Shown: positions 33,900 through 43,278, counted from the stretch's first letter. The stretch is 64,000 nucleotides of DNA from Streptomyces viridiviolaceus (GCF_014650995.1 NZ_BMWA01000003.1:62001-126000); one strand, 5' to 3'. Notes: generated from the letters alone by a model not told the origin. A program made the numbers and translations.

Positions 33900-35510
33900 A
33901 TGGACCTGATTCCCCGGCCCGGTCGGGCGACGACCCGCGAGGGCGGTTTCTTCGAACTGGGCCCGGACACCAAGGTGCTGGCGGGCGAGGGCACGGAGGC
34001 GGCCGACCGCTGGCTGCGTGCCACGCTGGGCGCGGCCACCGGCCTGCCGCTCGCGCCCGGGTCGGGGGAGGACGACGTCCTCCGCCTGTCCCTCGACGGC
34101 GAACTGGACGCCGAGGGCTACCGCCTCGCCGTCGTGCCGAGCGGCGTGCACCTCGCCGGCGGCGGACCGGCCGGCCTCTTCTGGGGGGCCCAGACCCTTC
34201 GGCAACTGCTCGGCCCGGACGCCTTCCGGCGGGCGCCGATCCCCGGCCGCCAGTGGCGGTTGCCGCTCACCGAGGTCGAGGACGCGCCCCGGTTCCGCTG
34301 GCGCGGCCTGATGCTCGACGTCGCCCGGCACTTCATGCCCAAGGACGGCGTGCTGCGTTACCTGGACCTGATGGCCGCGCACAAACTCAACGTCCTGCAC
34401 TTCCACCTGACCGACGACCAGGGCTGGCGCGTCGAGATCGAGCGGTACCCGAAGCTGACCGGGACCGGCTCATGGCGCGCGCGCACCAAATTCGGTCACC
34501 GTGCCTCGCCGCTGTGGGAGGAGAAGCCGCACGGCGGTCACTACACCCAGGACGACATCCGGGAGATCGTCGCCTACGCCGCCGAACGGCACATCACCGT
34601 CGTCCCCGAAATCGACCTGCCCGGACACTCGCAGGCCGCCATCGCCGCGTATCCGGAACTCGGCAACACCGATGTCGTGGACACCGCCGGGCTCACCGTC
34701 TGGGACACCTGGGGCATCTCCCCGAACGTCCTCGCGCCCACCGACCGCACCCTGCGCTTCTACGAGGGCGTGTTCGAGGAACTCCTCGGTCTTTTCCCCT
34801 CGGAGTTCATCCACGTCGGCGGCGACGAATGCCCCAAGGAACAGTGGCGGCAGTCACCCGCGGCGCAGGCGCGCATCAAGGAACTCGGACTCGCCGACGA
34901 GGACGAACTCCAGTCCTGGTTCATCAAGCACTTCGACCGGTGGCTGACCGCGCGCGGTCGCAGGCTCATCGGCTGGGACGAGATCCTGGAGGGTGGCCTG
35001 GCCGCGGGCGCCGCCGTGTCCTCCTGGCGCGGCTACGCGGGCGGGGTCGCCGCCGCGCGGGCGGGACACGACGTGGTCATGTGCCCCGAGCAGCAGGTGT
35101 ACCTGGACCACCGTCAGGACGCGGGCCCGGACGAGCCCGTGCCGATCGGGTACGTGCGCACCCTTGAGGACGTCTACCGGTTCGAGCCGGTTCCGCCGGA
35201 GTTGACGCCGGAGGAGGCCGGGCACGTCCTGGGCCCGCAGGCCAACGTGTGGACCGAGGTGATGGAGAGCCCGGCGCGCGTCGACTACCAGGTCTTCCCC
35301 AGGCTCGCCGCCTTCGCCGAGGTCGCGTGGAGCGACCTTCCCGCCCCTGCGGAACGGGACTTCGCCGGCTTCGAGCGCCGGATGGCGGCCCACTACCGGC
35401 GCCTTGACGCCCTGGGCGTCGCCTACCGGCCGCCCGGCGGCCCGCTGCCCTGGCAGAGGCGGCCCGGAGTGCTCGGCCGGCCGATCGACGGCCGGCCGCC
35501 GAACAAGTAA
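33900..35510 (+). CDS. Beta-N-acetylhexosaminidase, GH20
   Basis: Removes terminal GlcNAc from chito-oligosaccharides or related glycans. The 536-aa protein has a GH20b N-terminal domain (about 1-130) and the catalytic barrel with FRWRGLMLDVARHFMP, FHLTDDQGWRVEI, PEIDLPGHSQA and the catalytic pair D309-E310 in HVGGDECPKEQW; W-rich substrate loops follow. No signal peptide is visible, so it is probably cytosolic and acts on sugars brought in by the upstream ABC transporter. AAGGA is 8 bases before the ATG at 33900; the preceding GTG at 33897 is the alternative. Confidence 0.92.
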   Translation: MDLIPRPGRATTREGGFFELGPDTKVLAGEGTEAADRWLRATLGAATGLPLAPGSGEDDVLRLSLDGELDAEGYRLAVVPSGVHLAGGGPAGLFWGAQTLRQLLGPDAFRRAPIPGRQWRLPLTEVEDAPRFRWRGLMLDVARHFMPKDGVLRYLDLMAAHKLNVLHFHLTDDQGWRVEIERYPKLTGTGSWRARTKFGHRASPLWEEKPHGGHYTQDDIREIVAYAAERHITVVPEIDLPGHSQAAIAAYPELGNTDVVDTAGLTVWDTWGISPNVLAPTDRTLRFYEGVFEELLGLFPSEFIHVGGDECPKEQWRQSPAAQARIKELGLADEDELQSWFIKHFDRWLTARGRRLIGWDEILEGGLAAGAAVSSWRGYAGGVAAARAGHDVVMCPEQQVYLDHRQDAGPDEPVPIGYVRTLEDVYRFEPVPPELTPEEAGHVLGPQANVWTEVMESPARVDYQVFPRLAAFAEVAWSDLPAPAERDFAGFERRMAAHYRRLDALGVAYRPPGGPLPWQRRPGVLGRPIDGRPPNK

Positions 35511-35743
35511 GAAAAACGCCTCGAAGTGTCACGGAAGAGTGGCAATTCGTGCGCACCGTCGATCATCGGAGATCCCGTGCGAAAACGGGCCATCTCGCTG
35601 ATGAGGTGGGCGAACGCCTCCTAGCGGACCCCCGCGTTCGGGCCCTGCGAAGATGTGCCAGAGTTGCCACGTCCGGCCTGTCAGCACGTACCGTACGGCA
35701 ACACAGGTGGGACCAGGTGGGACAGCGGGAAGGGGCAGTCGGT

Positions 35744-36637
35744 TTGACCACGCACGCACCGCAGGCGGCGCAGGCCGTCACGCTGCCCACGACACTGGAC
35801 GAGGCCGTGGCGGCCCTCACCGCCATGCCGGCCGCCGTTCCCGTGGCCGGCGGGACCGACCTGATGGCCGCCGTCAACTCCGGACAGCTCAGGCCCGCCG
35901 CGCTGGTCGGCCTCGGCAGGATCAGCGAGATCCGCGGCTGGCAGTACCAGGACGGCCACGCCCTGCTCGGTGCCGGACTCACGCACGCGCGCATGGGCCG
36001 TCCCGACTTCGCCGCCCTGATCCCGGCGCTCGCCGCCTCCGCGCGCGCCGCGGGTCCGCCGCAGATCCGCAACGCCGGCACCCTGGGCGGCAACATCGCC
36101 TCGGCCGCCCCCACGGGGGACGCGCTGCCCGTACTGGCCGCCCTGGAGGCGACGCTGATCATCGCGGGCCCGGGCGGGGCCCGCCGCGAGATGCCCGTGT
36201 CGCACCTGCTGGCCGGTATGGAGATGCTCCGTGCGGGCGAACTCATCGGCTACGTGCGCGTGCCGCTGCTGCACGCGCCGCAGGTCTTCCTGAAGGCGAC
36301 CGGACGCACCGGGCCGGGCCGTGCCATGGCATCGGTGGCCCTGGTCCTCGACCCCGCCCGGCGCGGGGTGCGGTGCGCCGTCGGCGCCATCGCGCCGATG
36401 CCGCTCAGGCCCCTGGAGGCCGAGCAGTGGGTCGGCCGGCTCATCGACTGGGACAACAACCGTGCGATCGTGCCCGAGGCCCTGAGCGCCTTCGGGGAGT
36501 ACGTCGCCGCGGCCTGCATCCCCGACGCGGCGCCGGCCGAGGACGGCTCCGTACCGCAGCTCCCGCCCGCCGTACTGCACCTGCGGCGCACCGTCGCCGC
36601 GCTGGCCCGACGAGCACTGGGGAGGGCGCTGTCGTGA
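35744..36637 (+). CDS. FAD-binding subunit of a xanthine dehydrogenase-like complex
   Basis: A 297-aa CoxM/XdhB-type flavoprotein. FAD contacts are AVPVAGGTDLMAAV and IRNAGTLGGNIASAAPTGDALPVL, followed by the C-terminal CODH-FAD domain. It passes electrons from the Fe-S subunit to an acceptor. The TTG at 35744 follows GGGAAGGGG by about 8 bases; GTG 35717 in the same frame is an alternative. TTGCCA (35664) and TACCGT (35689) may form the operon promoter, though their spacing of 19 is long. The gap from the hexosaminidase (35511-35743) holds no gene. Confidence 0.88.
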   Translation: MTTHAPQAAQAVTLPTTLDEAVAALTAMPAAVPVAGGTDLMAAVNSGQLRPAALVGLGRISEIRGWQYQDGHALLGAGLTHARMGRPDFAALIPALAASARAAGPPQIRNAGTLGGNIASAAPTGDALPVLAALEATLIIAGPGGARREMPVSHLLAGMEMLRAGELIGYVRVPLLHAPQVFLKATGRTGPGRAMASVALVLDPARRGVRCAVGAIAPMPLRPLEAEQWVGRLIDWDNNRAIVPEALSAFGEYVAAACIPDAAPAEDGSVPQLPPAVLHLRRTVAALARRALGRALS

Positions 36638-38457
36638 CCGACGACCAGCACGGACAGGGCATGCCCCAGGGCGGCGGACGCTGGGACCCGCTGCCCCAGG
36701 GCGACTACGACGACGGCGCCACCGCCTTCGTGCAGCTCCCCGAGGGGGGCGTCGACGCGCTGCTGGACGCCTACGAGAGCCCGCTCGCCGCGCCCGGCCA
36801 CGGCTATGTGCCGCCGCAGATAACGGTCACGCCCGCCACGACCGCCGGCACCGACCCGGCGGCCACCGGCAGCTGGGTGATGCCCTCCGCACCCGTCGAC
36901 GGCACGCAGTGGCAGAGCGCCCCGGACGCGGGAGACCAGTACGCCGGCCAGCACTACACCGGGCACCAGCAGGAGGACCCGTACGGTGCGGCCGCGCAGC
37001 ACGAGGCGGACGCCGGGCACGGCGACCGCTTCGCGTACCACCCGCAGCCGACCGGGCAGTGGGACTTCGGCGAGGCGACGACCGCGGAGGACGCGGCGCC
37101 CGCGCCCGGCCACGACGTGACCGGACAGTGGTCCATCCCCGTCGCCGGTGGGGATCTCCCGGACGAATCGGGCGAGTTCACCACGTCGTCCCTGGTCGAG
37201 CAGTGGGGCGGCACCCCGCCGGCCACCCTCCCCGGCGGCGCTCCCGCGCCCTGGGCGACCCAGGTGGCGGGACAGCCGTGGGGGGAGCGGACGCCGGAAC
37301 CCGCCGAGCAGGACGGTGACCGGCCGGCCGGGCCGGCGGCCGTACCCGGCTCCGAGCCCGTGCCCGGTTCGTCCGACACCCCGTACGCGGAATCCGTCGT
37401 GGAAGCCCCGGCCCCGGCCCCGGTGTCCGGCGAGACGGTGACCCACGACGCGCACGAGGCCGTAGAGGCCCCTGAGGGCCCCGCTGAGCCCCCCGCGGAC
37501 CCGGCCCCCGACACGGCGACGGAATCCGCACCACAGGCCGCCGAAGGCCCCGTGACGGCCCCGGCCCCCGAGCCCGGACCGGCACCGGACGCGCCGGCCG
37601 GGCCGACCCCGGACCCGGAAAACGAACCGGAACCGGCGCCCGCCCACGGATCCGCATCCGCCACTGTGCGCGAGCCCGCCCCGGCGACCGAGCACGGGCC
37701 CGAGGCCGCCACGTCCGACGAACCGGCCGCCCCCGAGGCCGCCGAGCCGGCGGAGCCCGCCGGGCCCCCCGCCCCCGACGAGCCGGCGCCCGCCGGCCCG
37801 CACGAGGAGCACCCCCTCGCCTCGTACGTGCTCCGCGTCAACGGCGCCGACCGGCCCGTCACCGAAGCCTGGATCGGCGAGTCGCTGCTGTACGTGCTGC
37901 GTGAGCGGCTCGGCCTCGCGGGCGCCAAGGACGGCTGCTCGCAGGGCGAGTGCGGCGCCTGCAACGTGCAGGTCGACGGACGGCTCGTCGCCTCCTGCCT
38001 GGTCCCGGCCGTCACCGCGGCCGGCAGCGAGGTCCGCACCGTCGAGGGCCTGGCCGTCGACGGGCAGCCCTCCGACGTGCAGCGGGCGCTCGCCCGGTGC
38101 GGGGCGGTGCAGTGCGGGTTCTGCGTGCCCGGCATGGCGATGACCGTGCACAACCTCCTGGAGGGCAACCCGGCGCCGACCGAGCTGGAGGCCCGCCAGG
38201 CCCTGTGCGGCAACCTGTGCCGGTGCTCCGGCTACCGGGGCGTCCTGGAGGCGGTCCAGGAGGTCGTCGCCGAGCGCGAGGCGCAGGCCGCCGCGGAGTC
38301 GCCCCAGGCGGACGCCGAGGAGCCCCGCATCCCGCACCAGGCGGGACCCGGCGCCGGCGGCGTCAACCCGGCGGCGTTCGACACGCCCGGACCGCCCGGA
38401 CCGCAGTCCCCGGGACCGCACGACCGGCCCTACGGCCAGGACGGAGGCCACGCGTGA
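36634..38457 (+). CDS. [2Fe-2S] subunit of the xanthine dehydrogenase-like complex with ~390-residue N-terminal extension
   Basis: A 607-aa protein; normal subunits are ~160-200 aa. The catalytic part (about 392-560) has the plant-type cluster C435, C440, C443, C455 (GCSQGECGACN) and the helical-domain cluster C494, C497, C529, C531 (CGFC, CGNLCRC). Ahead of it lies a low-complexity Pro/Ala/Glu region with three TG(S/Q)W motifs (TGSWVMP, TGQWDF, TGQWSIP). A short Pro-rich tail ends the protein. It overlaps both neighbours by GTGA. The extension has no transport signal, so the complex is cytosolic. Its role is unknown; it could be a docking or regulatory tail. Confidence 0.88.
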   Translation: MTDDQHGQGMPQGGGRWDPLPQGDYDDGATAFVQLPEGGVDALLDAYESPLAAPGHGYVPPQITVTPATTAGTDPAATGSWVMPSAPVDGTQWQSAPDAGDQYAGQHYTGHQQEDPYGAAAQHEADAGHGDRFAYHPQPTGQWDFGEATTAEDAAPAPGHDVTGQWSIPVAGGDLPDESGEFTTSSLVEQWGGTPPATLPGGAPAPWATQVAGQPWGERTPEPAEQDGDRPAGPAAVPGSEPVPGSSDTPYAESVVEAPAPAPVSGETVTHDAHEAVEAPEGPAEPPADPAPDTATESAPQAAEGPVTAPAPEPGPAPDAPAGPTPDPENEPEPAPAHGSASATVREPAPATEHGPEAATSDEPAAPEAAEPAEPAGPPAPDEPAPAGPHEEHPLASYVLRVNGADRPVTEAWIGESLLYVLRERLGLAGAKDGCSQGECGACNVQVDGRLVASCLVPAVTAAGSEVRTVEGLAVDGQPSDVQRALARCGAVQCGFCVPGMAMTVHNLLEGNPAPTELEARQALCGNLCRCSGYRGVLEAVQEVVAEREAQAAAESPQADAEEPRIPHQAGPGAGGVNPAAFDTPGPPGPQSPGPHDRPYGQDGGHA

Positions 38458-40769
38458 GCAACGAAGCAGCCACCGCGGAGGCCGCAGGGACCGCGGAGGC
38501 GCCCCCCGCCCCCGAACAGATCCCGCACGGCCTCGGCGCGTCCCTGCCGCCCGCCGACGCCCGCGCCAAGACGGAGGGCACCTTCCCGTACGCCGCCGAC
38601 CTGTGGGCCGAGGGCCTGCTGTGGGCGGCGGTGCTGCGCTCGCCGCACCCGCACGCGCGCATCGTGTCCATCGACACCTCCCACGCGCGCGAGATGCCCG
38701 GCGTACGCGCCGTCGTCACCCACGAGGACGTGACCGGAGCGCCGCTGCACGGACGCGGCAGGGCCGACCGGCCGGTGTTCGCCTCCGAGGTCGTGCGCCA
38801 TCACGGCGAGCCCATCGCCGCCGTCGCCGCCGACCACCCGGACACGGCCCGGATGGCCGCCGCCGCCGTCATCGTCGAGTACGAGGTGCTCGACCCGGTG
38901 CTCGACCCGGAGCAGGCGTTCGAGGCCGAGCCGCTGCACCCGGACGGCAACCTGATCCGGCACATCCCGCTCCGGCACGGCGACCCGGAGGCGGCCGGCG
39001 AGATCGTCGTCGAGGGCCTGTACCGCATCGGCCGTCAGGACCCGGCCCCCATCGGCGCCGAGGCGGGCCTCGCGGTGCCGCGGCCCGACGGCGGCGTGGA
39101 GCTGTACCTCGCCTCCACCGACCCGCACACCGACCGAGACGCGGCAGCCGCCTGCTACGGCCTGGAACCCGAACGGGTGAAGATCGTCGTCACCGGCGTG
39201 CCCGGCGCCACCGCCGACCGCGAGGACCAGGGCTTCCAGCTCCCGCTCGGCCTGCTCGCGCTGAAGACCGGCTGCCCGGTGAAGCTGACCGCCACGCGCG
39301 AGGAGTCCTTCCTCGGCCACGCCCACCGCCACCCCACCCTCCTGCGCTACCGCCACCACGCGGACGCCGAGGGCCGCCTGGTCAAGGTCGAGGCGCAGAT
39401 CCTGCTCGACGCGGGCGCGTACGCCGACACCTCCTCCGACGCGCTGGCCGCGGCCGTGTCCTTCGCCTGCGGCCCGTACGTCGTCCCGAACGCCTTCATC
39501 GAGGGCTGGGCCGTCCGCACCAACAACCCGCCCTCCGGCCACGTGCGCGGCGAGGGCGCCATGCAGGTCTGCGCCGCCTACGAGGCGCAGATGGACAAGA
39601 TCGCCAAGAAGCTCGGCCTGGACCCGGCCGAGGTGCGGCTGCGCAACGTGATGGCCACCGGGGACGTGCTGCCCACCGGCCAGACGGTCACCTGCCCGGC
39701 CCCGGTCGCCGAACTCCTCCAGGCCGTACGCGACTTCCCGCTGCCCGCGCTGCCCAAGGACACGCCCGAGGACGAGTGGCTGCTGCCCGGCGGCCCCGAG
39801 GGCGCGGGCGAACCGGGCGCGGTGCGCCGGGGCGTGGGCTACGGCCTGGGCATGGTGCACATGCTCGGCGCGGAGGGCGCGGACGAGGTGTCCACGGCCA
39901 CCGTGAAGGTCCAGGACGGCGTGGCGACGGTGCTGTGCGCGGCCGTCGAGACCGGCCAGGGCTTCACCACGCTCGCGCGGCAGATCGTGCAGGAGACGCT
40001 CGGCATCGACGAGGTGCACGTGGCGCCGGTCGACACCGACCAGCCCCCGGCGGGCGCGGGCTGCCGCGGCCGCCACACCTGGGTGTCGGGCGGAGCGGTG
40101 GAACGCGCGGCCAAGATGGTCCGCACCCAGCTCCTGCAGCCCCTGGCGCACAAGTTCGGCATGTCCACGGAGCTCCTCCAGATCACCGACGGCAAGATCA
40201 CCTCCTACGACGGGGTGCTGTCGACCACGGTCACCGAGGCGATGGACGGCAAGGAGCTGTGGGCCACCGCCCAGTGCCGCCCGCACCCGACCGAACCGCT
40301 CGACGCCTCCGGCCAGGGCGACGCCTTCGTCGGCATGTCCTTCTGCGCGATCCGCGCGGTGGTGGACGTCGACATCGAGATCGGTTCCGTACGGGTCGTG
40401 GAACTGGCCGTCGCCCAGGACGTGGGCCGGGTGCTGAACCCCGCCCAGCTGGCCGCCCGGATCGAGGCGGGCGTCACCCAGGGCGTGGGTATCGCGCTCA
40501 CCGAGAACCTCCGCACCCCGCGCGGCCTGGTCCGCCACCCGGACCTGACCGGCTACGCCCTGCCGACGGCCCTCGACGCGCCGGACATCCGGATCGTCAA
40601 ACTGGTCGAGGAACGCGACGTGGTCGCCCCCTTCGGCGCGAAGGCGGTCAGCGCGGTGCCGGTGGTGGCCTCCCCGGCGGCCGTCGCCTCCGCCGTACGC
40701 GCCGCGACGGGACGCGCCGTGAACCGCCTTCCGATCCGCCCGCAGGCCGCGGTGGTCACCGGCCAGTGA
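38454..40769 (+). CDS. Molybdenum-cofactor subunit of the xanthine dehydrogenase-like complex, lacking the catalytic Glu
   Basis: A 771-aa large subunit. Cofactor-binding motifs are kept: EDQGFQLPLGLLALKTG, HVRGEGAMQVCAAYEAQMDKIAKKLGLDP and GQGFTTLARQIVQETLGI. Near the C-terminus the family has KGVGE followed by a small/hydrophobic stretch, where Glu is the base that starts hydroxylation. Here the line reads APFGAKAVSAVPVV, with Ala734 in that place. The protein may act on another reaction, use another base or be inactive. It is translationally coupled to the Fe-S gene. The substrate is unknown. Confidence 0.87.
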   Translation: MSNEAATAEAAGTAEAPPAPEQIPHGLGASLPPADARAKTEGTFPYAADLWAEGLLWAAVLRSPHPHARIVSIDTSHAREMPGVRAVVTHEDVTGAPLHGRGRADRPVFASEVVRHHGEPIAAVAADHPDTARMAAAAVIVEYEVLDPVLDPEQAFEAEPLHPDGNLIRHIPLRHGDPEAAGEIVVEGLYRIGRQDPAPIGAEAGLAVPRPDGGVELYLASTDPHTDRDAAAACYGLEPERVKIVVTGVPGATADREDQGFQLPLGLLALKTGCPVKLTATREESFLGHAHRHPTLLRYRHHADAEGRLVKVEAQILLDAGAYADTSSDALAAAVSFACGPYVVPNAFIEGWAVRTNNPPSGHVRGEGAMQVCAAYEAQMDKIAKKLGLDPAEVRLRNVMATGDVLPTGQTVTCPAPVAELLQAVRDFPLPALPKDTPEDEWLLPGGPEGAGEPGAVRRGVGYGLGMVHMLGAEGADEVSTATVKVQDGVATVLCAAVETGQGFTTLARQIVQETLGIDEVHVAPVDTDQPPAGAGCRGRHTWVSGGAVERAAKMVRTQLLQPLAHKFGMSTELLQITDGKITSYDGVLSTTVTEAMDGKELWATAQCRPHPTEPLDASGQGDAFVGMSFCAIRAVVDVDIEIGSVRVVELAVAQDVGRVLNPAQLAARIEAGVTQGVGIALTENLRTPRGLVRHPDLTGYALPTALDAPDIRIVKLVEERDVVAPFGAKAVSAVPVVASPAAVASAVRAATGRAVNRLPIRPQAAVVTGQ

Positions 40770-40776
40770 GCCGCTG

Positions 40777-41316
40777 ATGGAGGGCGTCGTCCTGGTCACC
40801 GGAGTGATGGCGGCCGGGAAGTCGACGGTCGCACAGGCCCTGGCCGAGCGGCTGCCGAGGGCCGCGCACGTCCGCGGCGACGTGTTCCGGCGGATGATCG
40901 TGTCCGGGCGCCAGGAGTACGTCCCCGGCGCCGGCGGCGAGAGCGAGGCGCAACTGCGGCTGCGGTACCGGCTGTCGGCGTCGACGGCGGACGCGTACGC
41001 GGAGGCCGGGTTCACGGCCGTGGTGCAGGACGTGGTGCTCGGCCCGGACCTGGCCGCGTACGTACGGCTGGTCCGCACGCGCCCGCTGCACGTGGTCGTC
41101 CTGGCCCCGGCCCCCGAGGCGGTGGCCGCACGCGAGGCGCGGCGCGCCAAGACCGGCTACGGGGCCGGCTGGACGGTCGGAGCGCTGGACCGCGCCCTGC
41201 GCGAGTCGACGCCGCGCCTCGGCCTGTGGCTGGACACCTCGGAACTGACGGTGGCGCAGACGGTGGAGGCGATCCTCGCGGAGGCGCAACGCGCGAGGGT
41301 GCGCCGACGTCCTTGA
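40777..41316 (+). CDS. P-loop kinase / phosphotransferase-like protein
   Basis: A 179-aa single-domain P-loop protein. Walker A GVMAAGKST is at 9-17, followed by VRGDVFRRMIVSG, QDVVLGPDL (a probable Asp) and an Arg-rich lid AREARRAKTGYG. It resembles chloramphenicol phosphotransferase and zeta-toxin-like small kinases, but the substrate is not evident. It starts 7 bases after the molybdenum subunit, so it is probably the last gene of that operon. Confidence 0.78.
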   Translation: MEGVVLVTGVMAAGKSTVAQALAERLPRAAHVRGDVFRRMIVSGRQEYVPGAGGESEAQLRLRYRLSASTADAYAEAGFTAVVQDVVLGPDLAAYVRLVRTRPLHVVVLAPAPEAVAAREARRAKTGYGAGWTVGALDRALRESTPRLGLWLDTSELTVAQTVEAILAEAQRARVRRRP

Positions 41317-41454
41317 GGACGGGGCGTTGTCAGTGGCGGGCCGTAGTGTGGTGGGCAGTGGGACGGCTGCGGACGACGGCGGGGCCACGGGCGGACGACA
41401 CCTCGCCCCGGGACCGGCACGACCGCCGGATCCTGCCCAGGGGGACGGAACTTC

Positions 41455-42654
41455 ATGCACGGGGGAACCATGAGCGCGACCGGCACCGCGGACACCGCGG
41501 TGATCACGCTGACCGAGGAGGAACTGGGCCCGTACGTCACGCACGCGTCGTCGCGTCGCCGGCTGACGGGCCCCGGACTGCCCGCGACGGCCGGCCTGCT
41601 GACCTGCGCGTCACTGCGCCGGGACGGCCTGCGCCGGCTGGCGGACGCCACCGGGGACTCCGACGGCCGGCTGGCCGGCCACCTGCGCGACCAGCTGGTC
41701 ATCGGGGAGCTGCTGGCCCACGACGGCGCGGTGACGGAGCCGGTGCTGCTGGACGGCGCGACGGGCGAGGTCTCGACGACGTGCGTCTTCGAGGACCGGC
41801 CCGAGCTCATGGACCGCGACCCGCTCGCCCCCTCGCTGGACGCGCTGGTGCGCTTCGCGACCGCGGTGGACGAACTGGCGGGGCTGCGCGGCCGGTTCGC
41901 CTCCTACGCCGGCCGGCGCGGGCCGCGGGCGGCGGCGGAGGCGTCGCGTCAGCTGCTCGCGGTCTTCGAAGAGGGCGTGGCGGGCGGTGAGATGGCGCCG
42001 CTGTGGCGGATGTCGGCCCTGATCCGCCCGCTGGCCCTGGTGGCGGGCCCCGGCAGCCGCTCCGGCCTGACCCTGGACCTTCCCGCCCGCCTCCTCGACG
42101 AGGAGTTCGGCGCCGGGGAGATCGTGCGCTTCGAGGACGTCGACTTCCCGGCCGCGCTCACGCACGAGCCGACCCGCCGCTTCCTGCGGGAGGTGGGGCT
42201 GCCGGAGGACGGCTGGTGGTTCACCCTCGACACGGACGTGCCGCTGCCGACCCTGGCGGAGCACTGGGCGGACGACGCCCGGTCCAGGCACCTCCCGGCC
42301 GAGAGGGACCGCCTGATCCGCCTCGGGTACCTCATGGAGGACACCAGCCTGGTCGTCGACGGCGGCACGGGCGCGGTCCTGTGCTGGAGCGAGGCCGATA
42401 CCGCCCTGCGTCCGCTCAACGCCGACCTGTCCACGCTGGCGTTCACGCTCTGGCTGATCCACCGGGAGAAGTCCCTCGACGCGGAGCACGAGCTGTCCGA
42501 CGCGTACGAGCAGCTGGCCGACACCATGATCCGCACCCTGGCCGCCGTGGACCCGATCGCCTGCGACCCGTCCCGCACGACCCCGACGGACGACGGCTGG
42601 CGCTACTGGCCGGGGATGTTCGAGGACTACGCGGGCGGCGGGCTGTACGCCTAG
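41455..42654 (+). CDS. Tandem SUKH-4-like protein
   Basis: A 399-aa protein with two halves of similar design. The C-terminal half has RRFLREVGLPEDGWWFTLD, then LIRLGYLMEDTSLVVDGGTGAVLCW and LNADLSTLAFTLWLIH, the pattern of SUKH-4 immunity domains. The N-terminal half repeats GPGLPATAGLLTC, LVIGELLAHDGAVTEPVLLDGATGEVS and LAPSLDALVRFATAV. SUKH-4 proteins often neutralise toxins, but no toxin gene is next to it, so an immunity role is doubtful. GGGGGA lies about 9 bases before the ATG at 41455; ATG 41470 is an alternative. Confidence 0.65.
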   Translation: MHGGTMSATGTADTAVITLTEEELGPYVTHASSRRRLTGPGLPATAGLLTCASLRRDGLRRLADATGDSDGRLAGHLRDQLVIGELLAHDGAVTEPVLLDGATGEVSTTCVFEDRPELMDRDPLAPSLDALVRFATAVDELAGLRGRFASYAGRRGPRAAAEASRQLLAVFEEGVAGGEMAPLWRMSALIRPLALVAGPGSRSGLTLDLPARLLDEEFGAGEIVRFEDVDFPAALTHEPTRRFLREVGLPEDGWWFTLDTDVPLPTLAEHWADDARSRHLPAERDRLIRLGYLMEDTSLVVDGGTGAVLCWSEADTALRPLNADLSTLAFTLWLIHREKSLDAEHELSDAYEQLADTMIRTLAAVDPIACDPSRTTPTDDGWRYWPGMFEDYAGGGLYA

Positions 42655-42669
42655 AGGGGACGCCGAACA

Positions 42670-43047
42670 TCAGTTCGGCATCGTGATGCACGCGGGTTCG
42701 GACCAGTCGCTGGAGCCGTTCTGGACCTCGGTGTCGATCGACACCCGGAAGCATTTCCGCTCACCCGGCGAGATGTCTTCCCACACGAACGTGTTGCTGG
42801 AAGCGGGAACGAACTCTTCGGTGACGCCGTCGCTGACCCCGTAGTTGTGAAGAAGGTACGCGTCGGAGTGCGGCCACGTGATTTCCACGCCGGTCATGGG
42901 GACGACCCTGACACCGACGGGGTCAGGGGGAGGTGGAGGAGGAGGCAGTGGGGCCGCGCCGGCCTGCGGCGCTGCTGCCGCACGACCGACACCAGCCAGA
43001 GCGATCACCGCGCCGAGGGCGGCCAGTCGTCGCTTCACCTGATTCAT
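42670..43047 (-). CDS. Small secreted protein with FN3-like domain
   Basis: A 125-aa predicted secreted protein. The signal peptide is MNQVKRRLAALGAVIALAGVGRAAAAPQAGAA, followed by a PPPPPPP hinge and an ~80-residue beta domain (VGVRVVPMTGVEITWPHSDAYLLHNY, then CFRVSIDTEV) resembling fibronectin type III. Two Cys in the domain could form a disulphide. AGGAGG lies 5 bases before the ATG. It lies 107 bases downstream of tRNA-Cys on the same strand and is convergent with the SUKH-4-like gene. The function is unknown. Confidence 0.7.
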   Translation of the reverse strand: MNQVKRRLAALGAVIALAGVGRAAAAPQAGAAPLPPPPPPPDPVGVRVVPMTGVEITWPHSDAYLLHNYGVSDGVTEEFVPASSNTFVWEDISPGERKCFRVSIDTEVQNGSSDWSEPACITMPN

Positions 43048-43154
43048 GGGGCCTCCTGTACCTCATAGGCAACCCCACTGACATCGTCCTCCTCGTCGCC
43101 TTCCTGCGCATGTGGAGGATTCCGCCCCGATGCTGTGCGTGTTCAGTTCTCTGG

Positions 43155-43226
43155 AGGCCGTGGCGGGATTCGAACCCACGTAACTCGCTTTGCAGGCGAG
43201 CCCCTCAACCACTCGGGCACACGGCC
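43155..43226 (-). tRNA. tRNA-Cys (GCA)
   Basis: A 72-nt cloverleaf on the minus strand. The acceptor stem is GGCCGTG/CACGGCC with discriminator T, as expected for Cys. The anticodon arm is CTCGC-CTGCAAA-GCGAG with anticodon GCA, and the T-arm is GTGGG-TTCGAAT-CCCGC. CCA is not encoded. Confidence 0.95.
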
Positions 43227-43248
43227 GTGTTCCGGACTTCCTGGCTCG

Positions 43249-43278
43249 ACCGTAGGGCGGGCCGGGGGACGGGATCAA
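43249..43278 (-). promoter_or_regulatory. Promoter of tRNA-Cys
   Basis: TTGATC (43278-43273) and TACGGT (43254-43249) on the minus strand are 18 bases apart, placing the start about 15 bases before the tRNA 5' end. Confidence 0.65.
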
